Below are positions 1 through 10,985 of a DNA stretch of 39,384 bases, one piece after another. Made by a program: the position numbers and the translations under genes. The DNA is from Saccoglossus kowalevskii (Eukaryota; Hemichordata; Enteropneusta; Harrimaniidae): positions 188,270 to 227,653 of the forward strand of contig NW_003150760.1 of NCBI RefSeq assembly GCF_000003605.2. Direction: 5' to 3'. How positions within the stretch are numbered: the stretch's first letter is position 1; the number at the start of each line of letters is the position of its first letter. Below the pieces are notes generated by a model that had not been told where the DNA came from, ran no database searches, and saw only the letters and a program-made list of their open reading frames with translations.

Positions 1-654
1 CACGAGGCAGTTAAATTGATCTAAATGTCATGGGTGGGGGTGTTGGGGTTAGTGATGTTAGTGGGGCTAGCTAGTTAACCCTTATATCCTGGGAGGAGTT
101 GTAATACAACGCTATGTTGATATAACGACGCGTGTGAGTTTTTTGTTGTGCATATTATCAATTGAAAATACTGATCCAGCGACCCAGTGTAAATTGGTTA
201 CCCAGGCAAACAGTTAAATCGACCACATGAATGTATATAGTGACATAGTTTATACAGTGACCCTGACCCTAATCACAGTCCCAATCTTTGTTGATGGACT
301 GTGCCCTAATATACATAGAATTGGTTGTAATTTGGCTTCATCCACATGACCACACTGACCGTGCTTCGACATTTAGGACCAACGTTGAAATACTGCCTTA
401 ATGGCTCGAGTGATTGCAACTTACTTGATATTCGTCAGACGACGTGCTCGGCTCGGTACAAAACCACCAGTCCGCTGTTACAGGCCGCTATCGTTATAAG
501 TTTGGTTACTTTTTTTGTATTTAAACAATGTTATTATTTAGTTTTATATTGTAGTTCAATGTTTTTATTTTCTCTGATCCAACTTTACATGAGCCCTGCA
601 GGTGTATACATATTTTTTAAATAATAAAATTATGATAGCTTTTCCCTTCCAATA
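1..654. other. No gene seen; non-coding flank
   Basis: Only short chance ORFs are present and none has a recognisable motif or splice structure. I see no exon of the methyltransferase family and no clear repeat here. Confidence 0.5.
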
Positions 655-800
655 CTGCAATATCCAATATCCTTCCAATATCCTTAATATTAGTATTGAT
701 GATGGAGATTGGTCTATAGTTTTCAAGGAATGTTTTATCTTTCCCTTTTCTGGCAATCCTGGCCCCTTGTTTTTGCAACTCTGTTAAATGTCCCTTTATA
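655..800 (-). mobile_element. Short reverse-transcriptase fragment of a non-LTR retrotransposon
   Basis: On the minus strand a short open stretch reads KGKDKTFLENYRPISIINTN. This matches the conserved block just upstream of the RT catalytic core in L1-like LINEs, of the general form K-G-K-D-x-x-x-L-x-N-Y-R-P-I-S-L-L-N-x-D. The reading frame does not continue into the catalytic motifs on either side, so this is a relic of about 45 residues. A short tandem repetition of AAGGATATTGG lies at its downstream end. The clade cannot be fixed from so little sequence. Confidence 0.6.
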
Positions 801-829
801 TGAGAGTAATTTAGACACAACTATGGCGG

Positions 830-2672
830 CAATCATTCGTGTCTGCTGACGTCGAGCTAAGAATAATTATCGTGGGATAATATATGTATATATTATAAAT
901 GCATTTTAACGCATGCGCATATTTCGACGGTCCAAAAATATTGATTATGGCATTTTGCAGGCAGGTATTTTGATGTCTAAATGGCTAACCCGTTACTCTG
1001 ACAACTCTCATTGTCTCAACCAAATTGGCAAAACGTGCACGTTAAACGTAAGTTGATTTTCATTGAGTATATTATTGTAACCACTGATACAATTGTGGTT
1101 CATTCTGCACTGATAAAGTGAATTTGTCGTATGTCTGCACAATAGGCTATCCACCGTACATCACCCTTTGTACAACGGCTAATCAGCAAAATTAGGGCAT
1201 CGTAACAATCAGAATAACAGACACATGTACGTACGTATGAACATGATACACAATATTCGAACTCACAAAAAAATCTCGGGAACGTGATTAAGTGACTGAT
1301 TTACTGAACTTAAATTGTAGAGTATGTTGCTTTTTAGTGGTCAGAAATTGGTGAGCAATTATGTCTGGTAACTAGTACCAGATTGTCCATTGTGTACTGC
1401 CAGCGACATACACCTAACGTGTTTAACCTGAGTGGAACAATGTTACAAACACGCGACGTCATTTTTCAATGAATTAACTTGACGTGTACAGTAATACGGG
1501 TATACGTGGGGCAAAACATGTACCTAGTTGCAATGGAATTTCAAGAGCATATTTGTTGATGCTATAACAATTGGAACAAATAATGCAAGTTATTGTCTAG
1601 TAAGTAAGCACTTCAGCATAATAAATCCATCCTTATATATATATATCTGCTCTATTTTTATAAAAGAACTTTTCCAAATAAAAGAAAGATAAGAGGTAGT
1701 CACTAAACCATGTACTTTCACACTCAAGCAAAAGAAGAAACATGTTGGTGAACTAGCCTTGCACTGTGAGTGTTTCATTGTTTGCAGTCTGTAAAATACC
1801 AGTTTTTTCACAAATAATAAAAAAAAGAACTGCAGACCTCACTTTTTTATATTTTTGAGTGGACCAGCCAAGTTTCCACATACAAAAATACACATAATAT
1901 TTCTATTTAATTTAGATTATTTTAAAATATTTTCACTGACATTTACAAATTAATGTGTTAGGCACTGTATAATCTAAATATTTTACAATCCATAACTTTC
2001 TATTTGAATCTGTTTCAAGACATTTGAAAAAAATATTTTAGAAGCATAACAATACAACGACTAGATTTGGTGTCACAGTTTGCTCCTAATTCATTTTGGA
2101 ATATTGCCAGCAATAAGTAATAAAGCTGGTTCAGAATACCATTTATTCCCGACATCAAATTCAGCGGCTAGTTCTCAGGATCTACAACAGAAAATAATTA
2201 CATAGAAATCATTTTGATGACATGTTTTTAGACGCCATATAAAATTTTGATTTGGACCATACCAATTCAAGCCACAGGGTGTCTAAATGACTCAACAATA
2301 AACACAAAACATCCACCCACCACACAAATTTCAGGCATAATTGAACAACCAAGAAAGCAACAAATATCAGGCTGCATCCTGAAAACAACGAGATAGCACA
2401 TTACAGCCAGTCATTACAAACATGGAATCCTCCACCCCTTCCAATACACCCTACAACATTAATGATTTCTATACTTATTTGCATCTATGTACAACAAGCT
2501 TAGCCAATAGATGCACCTGACTCATAAAACTTTTGACCAACCACTCATTCTAAATATTGTTGAGTGAGAGCGCTATTTACTAATAAGAGGAATCTTTTAA
2601 AATAATTAAACAGATAAATATATATTTGTCTGTAGTCTGTGATACGAGTATAACATAATATTGGGAAGTATA
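830..2672. other. Intergenic, no gene recognised
   Basis: This AT-rich sequence carries frequent stops in all frames. The ORFs present are short, low-complexity and unrelated to known domains as far as I can tell. No tRNA, LTR or MITE boundary could be defined. Confidence 0.45.
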
Positions 2673-3208
2673 ATGAAATCAGATGATTTGTTGAACTATT
2701 TAGATGAATCTCATTCAAGGTATCAAACTTTGTTGGATAACGGTTTGAAATCAAGGGAGTGCCGTTACAGGGAAGATGCAATAAAAATGATTGGTAAGCT
2801 AGATCTAGAATCCCGCAACGAAGTACGTGTTCTCTCTATTCTATTGGATCCGGCAATGGTATGTTACATGAGTGTTTTCACACGATTATTTGTAGCACAT
2901 GGCAATATAAAACAAATATTTTCTTTTTTTTAACAATACTAAGTAAACTTATGTATTGTGTATACATTCATTATATCCTATATTTTCGCCCAAAAATATG
3001 ACATGCTGACAAAGAACCGAAGGTCGGCAATAGAATGTTGGATTTCCTAACTGTTGTATTAAACTTTAGAAATTCACGACCACCAGACGAGGTTGAGGAC
3101 TGCTTGAGATATTTCAGGGATGAATGCTGTTACGTGAAAGCAAATGAAATAATGTTTGATTACGCTGAAGAAGACATCATTATTTGGAGGAAACAACATG
3201 CTCAGTAA
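2673..3208 (+). pseudogene. HNMT-like methyltransferase, copy A (decayed)
   Basis: Exon 1 (ATG 2673, donor GT at 2859) reads as the N-terminal helix region of the family, including the block LKSRECRYREDAIK. It breaks just before the SAM-binding loop: CTATT is present twice (2836-2840 and 2841-2845), a 5-bp tandem duplication that shifts the frame. Without it the loop would be GSGNG. Exon 2 and the first half of exon 3 are absent. Only about 150 bp separate exon 1 from the C-terminal remnant (3008-3208), which contains SRPPDEVEDCLRYFRDECC and the family ending EEDIIIW before TAA at 3206-3208. The C-terminal part is closest to copy B. With the SAM-binding core missing it cannot encode a working enzyme. 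Confident as a pseudogene. Confidence 0.88.
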
Positions 3209-4689
3209 TAATTTAGATTACACGAATTTTGCTTTCGAAATACCTAATTTTAATAATAGATTAATAATTAGAAAACTCTAGACGCGATAATATAATTTTA
3301 CTTCTCTAGTTGTTCAAATATTTCTAGCTTCTCTGAAACTTATCTCTATATCCATTAAACGGTATTACATCTAGCCATTATATACACTTTACACACTTGC
3401 TGTTCGGTGAATTTTATACTATTTTTAATTCAAATTATTACTATTGGACTTTGAAACGTCAACTCTGCAAAATTATGCAAATTTTATTATAAAATGAATA
3501 TTTTGAATGACTGTCCTTAAATTATGCACTATGATAATGCACAATATAATATTCACATGGTCACAGTCATTTTCGCCAGTGTAATTTATTTTTTGTATTT
3601 ACACAAATATATGAAAAGGGAAACCCCAAAGCCGCAATTTAATTTTAACATATTTCAATGTGTACTGACGTGTATTATGCTATGCATTCATGTCTTATTT
3701 TGTACAAGCTTCGACCTCATTAACATACATAGAATTGATTCTAAGCAAAAAGGTATAGGTATATGTGTGAACAGCAATTAATTAATATGCACGAGAAGCA
3801 ATTTTTCAAGATAGGGCTTTATAGAGCTTCAATATAGAGGCCAACCAGTGTATCTGGAGAACATAAACATAATGTACGATGTATGTTTCACTTACCATTT
3901 AAACATATTTCATACTTCATTTACCACCAAATAATGTCAATTTCCATTTATTCACCTTGTTCAATTATTATGATAATGTTTTTTTCTATTTGCCATTTTA
4001 AAAATTACATTATTATAAAACATTTACATGGAAATTAAAATACACAGTACTATTGAATAAAGTATATATTATTACAATATGGTACCTTACAGTGTACATG
4101 TAAATTACAAGCATTGTACATATTATAGGCATTTTTTAGTAAATTAAAGTTAAAAAAAAGAAGATAAACAAAAAAACAGACAAAACACAACGGGGACACA
4201 ACTAGTGAGATCCAAATTCCTCATGACAAACTTCACCTCACGCTTATTAGAAACAATGTGTATTTGTTGATCCACCTTGTAATGAAAAAAAGACCAATGT
4301 TTGAAAGGTATTAAAATTAAGACTACGTTTCTCAAATTTACTAACATACACCCAATGTTTACACAACAACAACAAGATGAAATTGAATAATAAATTATTT
4401 GTCTGTTTATTCCGCCATTTGTAACCTAACATAATATCGCTAATTGTAAGCTTTATTTCATTTTTTCGTTATGTTGTTCCATCAATCTGTTATGTGATGC
4501 CAGATTAGACGACTGGACAAAAAAACAGAAAATGAACTATCAACTCTGGCCTCCAATTACACAGGGACGACTCAGTTTTCTTCATATATAATAATGATGT
4601 ATTCGTTACTAGACACATCTGTAGCAATTTATACTAAAAACAAATTAGAGAATAGTGAGTAGTACATAGACGGGGCAGTTCAAAAATGC
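3209..4689. other. Intergenic, no gene recognised
   Basis: AT-rich with long T/A runs and short chance ORFs. The last part, about 4540-4690, may be the decayed 3' region of the LINE that follows on the minus strand, but I could not place its end. Confidence 0.4.
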
Positions 4690-7459
4690 ATTTCCAATCC
4701 TCCCTACATATATTAATTCCCAGAATTGCTAGCAATTGTTCAGTAGCCCGGACTGGATATTTACAGACTTTTCATTTAAAGTGTTATAAATAGCCCTGCT
4801 CTATTTACCATTATATTTAGAGACACCATCGGGAACCTCACTGTTTTTCAAACACTTGCCAAATTTAAGAATTTCATCTTTGCACCGTTTGGGAATTGCC
4901 TTTAGTAATTCATGATATATTAACAGATTTACTCGTATTCCAAATGTGGTGCGAAATTATTCTATAGATAGAAAGGAACCACCAATTTTAACTAAATCAT
5001 TAATATAATAAATACACTTCCCAATTCTTAAAACGAACTACTGAATTTCCTATTTGAATAGAATTGTAATTCCATAATGTTTGTCTTAAAAATTGTTTCG
5101 CAGTGCTAGCTTTAACTTGCAGTGATGCCCAAATACCCACAATTTCTCTCCAAAAAGGATCCAGTATTAACAATTTATTTATAACTGTGGTTAATACTCG
5201 AAATATATTTGTTTCAAAATTTTGCCATATTTGCATTGAATACAATTTTCCATGGGGGCATTCCAATTTCAGAAATACTACGTTTAATCCATGTACATTT
5301 AAGGGATTGAATAAAAGATCCAAAATATATCATCTTTAGGTCTCCAATACTTACATCACCAACTAAAATATTTCGTTTGACCTTATCGTCCTACTATTCC
5401 AAACAAAACCAAACATTACTCTATTAATTTCATTAATCATATGTAATGGAGGATCTGGGAGTGATGCAAGAAGGTAAGTAAATTTTGATAAAACTAAAGA
5501 TTTGACCACTGTAATTTTTCCCATCAGTAATAACCTTTGCCTTTTCCATTGAGAGAATAAATGTTCTAGTTCTTTTAATTCTTTCTTGAAATTATAACAA
5601 ACATTTTTTTCTAAATCCAAAAAGAAATAATTCCCAACAAGTCAAAGCTATCCTGCAGCCAAATAATACTCAAGTCATCACATAATTTTTCATTTGAGTT
5701 TTCTATAGACCCGATCCAAATTGCTTTCGTCTTGTCAATGTACTCTCAAGCTTGATGCCCTAAAGAAAAATTGGAGATTATTCTGTGCCATCTAAGGTCA
5801 AAAACGTGTCATCAGCATACTGTCCCAACAATAAATCTTGTTTACCACTCTTAATACTATTCAAATTAATATTTTTCTTTTAGATGTTTTGCAAGAGTTT
5901 CTAAAAAGGTATGGGGAGAATGGGTCCCCCTGTCTCACCCCCCTGGAAATATACTACAACAAATTAGAAAAGTGCTCATTATTTATTCACAACTTGATAT
6001 ATTTTTATAGAATGTTCTCACCCATTTGCATATACTGTTCCCATAAGTAAATGCTTTCAGCACTTTCTCGATGAAGGACCATTCTAGTGAATCAAAAGCT
6101 TTTGCGAAATCATTCATAACTAATAATCATAGGATATTCTTAGATTTTGTATAATGCAGTCGATCGTAAACTAAGCGAAGATTATCACCAATAAACCTAT
6201 CTTAAACATATCCAGTCTGTGTGTCGTAGACAGTTCTCCACGCCTATAAGATAAATTTAAGGACATTACTAAATAATGTTTTAAATTAACCCAGAAAACT
6301 TTATAGAATTCAGTTGGAAAGCCATCTACCCCTGGCGACCTGTTATTATCCATTTAACATGCCAAACATTCACTTTCTGTTATTTCACCTTCACAGTTCT
6401 GTTTCAATTCTTCAGTTTTGGTAAATCTTCCAAAATATGTTGGTGAATCTATTATGAGTTTGCTTTTGGTTAGAGGTGTACAATGTTTTGTAAAAAGATC
6501 TAACTTCATTTAGAATTTTGACCGGGTCAGATATCATTTACACCATTCCTATTGACTTTTAAAGTAGAGATAAGTTTAGCAACAGAGTTTTGTTTTTCCA
6601 AATTTAGTAAATAACTCTCTACATTTCTCTTCTTCCATATTGAACGGGCCCTCACAGCAACCACCTTTTTTGTAATCTAATTATTTCCAAATCATTTCTT
6701 TTGTTCCAGTTCTTCACACAAGTTATTATTATTGAGAGTATATCTATTTTCCAAGTTATTTATAATAAATTCTAGTTCGTTTTCTCTATTTCCTTCTTTT
6801 TTTCTTTTTGTTAATGCTGTAAGAAATAGTAACCTGTCTTATCTCTAATTTTAACATCTCAAAAAACAGAATTGCATCAATACTAAGATTTTTGGATTAT
6901 TCCGCCCTAGAAGTTTTACTACCTGCCAAAGTATATTGATCTACAGTATTATTTATACATTCTTTCACAATTGTGACATATTCCACGTCCAAGAAGGTGT
7001 TCAATTTCCCTTAAACCCTTGCCTCTACTTGTTTGCAAAAAGTTGCAATGCAAGGACACCAATGAATGATCTGATCTATAGCCAAAACAATTAATTTTGC
7101 TTTTTGATTGTGTACTTGCTTATTCATTTTGCGTCAACTTTCATATCTGGAATGATATTCCAGTCTCCACATAAACTAATACTCAAGTTCTGAAACTCAT
7201 TTATAATATTTTCTCTTTTCTTAAATTTTCTTATTTGGGCCATACAAAACACCTAGTGTCAAGCGAAAACCTTGTAAAGTTAAATCTAAGAAAACATAGT
7301 TAACCCCAACATTTAGAAGTGTCGTATGCACTATATAATCGACATCTTTTTCGAAAAATATACCTGAGCTTCCACTGTAACAGTTATTTGTCCTCTTTGT
7401 TTATTTCTGAGCGCAAGACCCCTAGTATTAAACGAGGCAATATTAATTTGTTGGTCCAT
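4690..7459 (-). mobile_element. Decayed L1-like non-LTR retrotransposon (ORF2)
   Basis: Read on the minus strand, a degenerate ORF2 runs from an ATG at 7459 leftward. In order I see: an endonuclease start (NIASFNTRGLALRNKQR); an internal endonuclease block ending GVLYGPNK; the strand with GDWN (about 7160); the RT entry block NNRSPGVDGFPTEFYK (about 6340); RT motif A as DFAKAFDSLEW (about 6110); the RQGDP block (about 5935); the catalytic YADD (about 5815); and the post-RT block KITVVKSLVLSKFTYLL (about 5500). Stops and frameshifts occur throughout, and part of the endonuclease is deleted after residue 22 or so. No ORF1 is visible upstream. The left boundary is uncertain by 100-200 bp. Inactive. 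Confidence 0.85.
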
Positions 7460-7781
7460 ATGGGGCAATAAACAAGTTACATATACATGTATTTAGTTCC
7501 CACAAGTGTATCACAAAGTATGTGTATACAAAAACAAACAAAAAAAGAAAAGACAGAAAAGAAGCCCAGCCACAGCCCAGTCCAACCCTCCAACAAACAG
7601 CATGATATTATGATAATGTTTGCTTTCTCACAATCCACAACATTATTACCGTCTACACGATCATTTATCAATTCTGCCCCGAATATAGTATATATAAATA
7701 ACATGATGTCATGAAAATATTTGTCAATATTATATAGATATAACAAAAGAAGACACGTTATTAATAAATAACAGGATGTTG
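7460..7781. other. Spacer between two LINEs
   Basis: No gene recognised. It may include decayed 5' untranslated sequence of the L1-like element to its left. Confidence 0.35.
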
Positions 7782-7822
7782 TTTTATTTATTTATTTATT
7801 TATCTATCTATCTATCTATCTA
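7782..7822. repeat. Microsatellite TTTA then TCTA
   Basis: TTTA units change directly into ATCT/TCTA units. The compound repeat lies about 130 bp before the first recognisable coding sequence of the Tx1-like LINE. Confidence 0.95.
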
Positions 7823-7951
7823 CGCATGTGCGGACGTCTCTCCACATAGCTCCGGATGATACGGTAAAAAACTGCCTTTTTGTGCATTGCTTTACAAAAT
7901 ACTGTTCATATACGTTTTTGTAAATACATAGTGCTTTAATTTGAAGGTTTT

Positions 7952-9426
7952 TTGGATCGTTTTGGCATAAATCTGCCCTGTATTTTTGTTAATTGCTTTC
8001 TGTACTCGGTGCTGTGGTCTGCCACGCCGGCATCCAAGATGGCTGCCCGCATGCCGGCCACGCCTTTTCTGAGTTTAACTAGGAAACACGGTTTGAAATG
8101 TGAATCAGTTTATGGTCTACCAATTGAAATCTACGTTAATGCCATTGTACATATTCTTGGTGCACAACGAGTAATTGCAGCTTCGCGTGCTAATGGTAGT
8201 GTTTTAGTTTTCATCAGTCGAACAGGTGTGTACAAACGGCATTGAAATTGATGACACATTAATATTCACATGGAACCGCTCAACAAACCTGCGACTAAGG
8301 TGGTACTGTCTGGGGTGCCACCGTTTATTTCCAACACAGTTTTGGCGAATCACCTTAAACAGTATGGAAACATCATAAGTAATGTACGGATGATTTCCCT
8401 AGGATGTAAGAACCCTGAATTGCGGCACGTTTTGTCATTCAGACGGCAAGTTTATATGATAACTGAACACGATAAACTTGATGGCACCATCCAAGTTGTA
8501 CATGATGATCGTACATATAAAATTTATTTATCTACTGAGGAGCCTGTATGTCACCGATGTCATCAAAGAGGCCACATTCAAAGCAACTATGTAGTCTCAA
8601 TCGATTCTATAAACACTACACGCACTACTACACACACAAACGATAAAACAACGACGAATGGAAACGAAATTGAATCACTAATCACGGCTAACGACACAAC
8701 TGACTTAAAAAGAAATACACATGATAAAAATGTTGAAAATGATAATCAAACGGTTAACACTGAACAACTAATCAATGATATTAATAATGAAAACGATGAA
8801 ACACAAAAAGAAAATGACGCTGAAAAAACGAGGTCACAGAAGATACACCTGTGCATAGCTTTCCCATTGACAAGGGCGTCGCTACGGATACAAAGACAAC
8901 AGTTGCTGGGAACAATGACAATGATAATGACATGGAAATATCCCAAACTGAAGTTAATGTGATCGCAGCTGATGAGGAGGTGGTACGAACCCACCCCTCA
9001 ACTCCCCCCTCTTCCACTTTTTCTTCTACTTTTCCATTTCCGGACAATTCTCCCATCGATGTCTTTAATCACAACCCCATACAGGTAGATAAAGAAGACA
9101 TGGAATATGTCATGTCCGACGTGTCGGACTTATCACAGAAAATAAAAGATGATACATTATTAGACGACGACAGCAACACCACCCTTTTAAACAACGCCAA
9201 AATACATAAATTCCTGGAGGGCACCTTTAATTCCACGCGTATCGTTAGAGATTCGAGAAAATAATGCCCTAATTTGAAATTACTTGTCCGTTCACTAAAT
9301 GATTACAGAAAGTGCACGGATTTGCCTGCCAAGGAGAAATTTCGGGTGCAAAGACTCACTGGAAGAATATTGAAACATGTGCAGACTCCGGAAAGTCGAG
9401 GAAAAACCCACCACCGAATCCACTGA
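7952..9426 (+). pseudogene. Tx1-type LINE ORF1 (gag-like, zinc knuckle)
   Basis: The frame is broken near 8225 and again near 8270, then runs to about 8840 and continues in another frame to 9264 and in a third to TGA at 9424-9426. Recognisable blocks are VYGLPIEIYVNAIVHILGAQ (first domain), KVVLSGVPPFISNTVLANHL followed by MISLGCKNPELRHVLSFRRQ (RRM-like domain), a knuckle CHRCHQRGH, then a long acidic, Asn/Thr-rich linker and a C-terminal LLVRSLNDYRKC block. The last cysteine of the CCHC knuckle appears as tyrosine. ORF1 proteins of this type bind element RNA as a chaperone. This copy cannot be translated intact. Confidence 0.8.
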
Positions 9427-9521
9427 TGCGAGAACAGACGCTTTTAATTCGCGTCGGCCTCTCTCGGTTCAGCCTACAGTTTAATTACAGTGCTTACCTT
9501 TTCGCCTTTATTCTTATATCC

Positions 9522-10985
9522 ATGGCTTGCTTGAATAAACTAACAGCTACTACCTGGAATATAAGGGGCGGCCGTGACGGACTTGATGTGAATGTCTTGT
9601 CCGTCAACGACATTATTTCTGGTCACCTACTCCATGTTCGCTTGGTTTTGGACGGCATTGCTCTCTCTCTCTTATTAACTTTCATGCGCCAACTCATGGA
9701 ACAGAACGTGTAAAATGCTTTTCTAAACTAAAGTCGCTGTTAAACAACCTGAATGATGATTTACTTGTCATGGGTGGTGATTTCAATTGCACTGTTAATC
9801 CCAACATGGACACAGCCAACCACCCTGAACCGCATCTACCCTCGTCTGCTTTACTTTTAAATATTATTAGGAGATTTAAGTTGATCGATGCCTAACGCCA
9901 CTTAAATACTAATTGCAGCGGATCCACTTGGTCTCGCAATACCTCCCATTCTCGCATTGATACATTCTTTATTTCTAAATCAGCCACTTCACGCATCAAA
10001 CAGTCCCGTATACAAAATAACTACAATTTTTCTGATCACTCGCCCGTTACCATGTTATTGTCACTCGAAAACATTTCTCATCGCAGTCCCACCTGGTCGT
10101 TCAACAAAACACTCCTTGGCGACCAAGACTATTGCAATATTTTCAATGAATACTGGATGGCTTGGCGCAACAAAAAACACGCTTCAAATCCGTACAACTG
10201 TGGTGGGATATGGGAAAATTCAATATCAAACATCTGACTAAACAATACACCTCGAAAATCGCTACTAACTATCGCAACGAAAAACAAATGCTTGTTGAAG
10301 AAATACAAAAACTAGAAAACGACCCCGAAACACGCCTTTCAGGGAACAGAACACTCTCCGAAAAAAAACACAACTTGAGCACCTTGTACGAACTGAAACG
10401 CGCGGAGCTGCCATTCGATCTCGGTACAAAGTACTGAACGAGAGCGACGCGCCGACCCACTTTTTCTTTCAATTGGAAAAATACAAGGGTAGTAAAAAGA
10501 CCATTTCTCACCCTGAGACGCGTAATGGCGGTGTAACTAACGACCAGTCAACCATCCGTCGCATGAAAAAAGAATTTTACGCGGACCTGTTTGCACCAAG
10601 CCCAGTCTCCGACGACTACCAGAATCGTACTCTTGAAGGGTTACCTAAGCTGACTGAATCCCATAACGACATTTGCAACAAGCCAGTGACCTTTGAAGAA
10701 CTGTCCAAAACTGTGAAACTGTTAGCCAATGGTAAATCCCCTGGTATCGACGGTCTACCAGGGACGTTCTACAAACAATTCTGGCCTGTCCTGGGACCGG
10801 ACTTGTTTGAAGTGTTAAATTGACAGGGTCCTACCAACATCATGTAGACGCGCTCTTATTACACTTTTACCCAAAAATTATAATACTAACCTTCTTAGCA
10901 ACTGGAGACCAGTCAGTTTACTCTGTGCAGATTACAAAATCTTCACCAAAGCTCTTTCAAATACAGATAACAGAGCACTTATGCT
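9522..10985 (+). pseudogene. Tx1-type LINE ORF2 (endonuclease and partial RT)
   Basis: The ATG at 9522 opens MACLNKLTATTWNIRGG, the start of an APE-type endonuclease. Further along are NFHAPTHG, the catalytic GGDFNC strand (about 9775), SRIDTFF and FSDHSPV (about 10040), the linker block THFFFQLEKYKGSKK (about 10460), the RT entry block NGKSPGIDGLPGTFYKQFW (about 10735) and NWRPVSLLCADYK in a shifted frame (about 10900). A deletion removes part of the endonuclease between the N-terminus and NFHAPTHG. An in-frame stop follows KLIDA near 9890 and further frameshifts follow. Non-functional. Confidence 0.82.

Larger units (their letters stand above)
7952..10985 (+). mobile_element. Decayed, 3'-truncated Tx1-like LINE (ORF1 + ORF2)
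   Basis: A two-ORF non-LTR retrotransposon on the plus strand. ORF1 has the N-terminal domain and zinc knuckle of the fish/amphibian Tx1-type ORF1. ORF2 starts with an AP-endonuclease domain and stops recognisably inside the reverse transcriptase. The order ORF1-ORF2 and the spacing are normal. Sequence after about 10985 no longer resembles RT, so the catalytic YADD block, the rest of ORF2 and the 3' tail are missing. LINE copies usually lose their 5' end, so this loss probably happened after insertion. The left boundary could lie anywhere between the microsatellite at 7822 and 7952. Confidence 0.85.

Noticed and set aside
2661-2672. Start of copy A at 2661
   Set aside because: 2661 is TTG. 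The first ATG in frame, at 2673, fits the family N-terminus better.
8746-9056. Minus-strand ORFs over the Tx1-like ORF1
   Set aside because: Shadows of the plus-strand ORF1 linker region.
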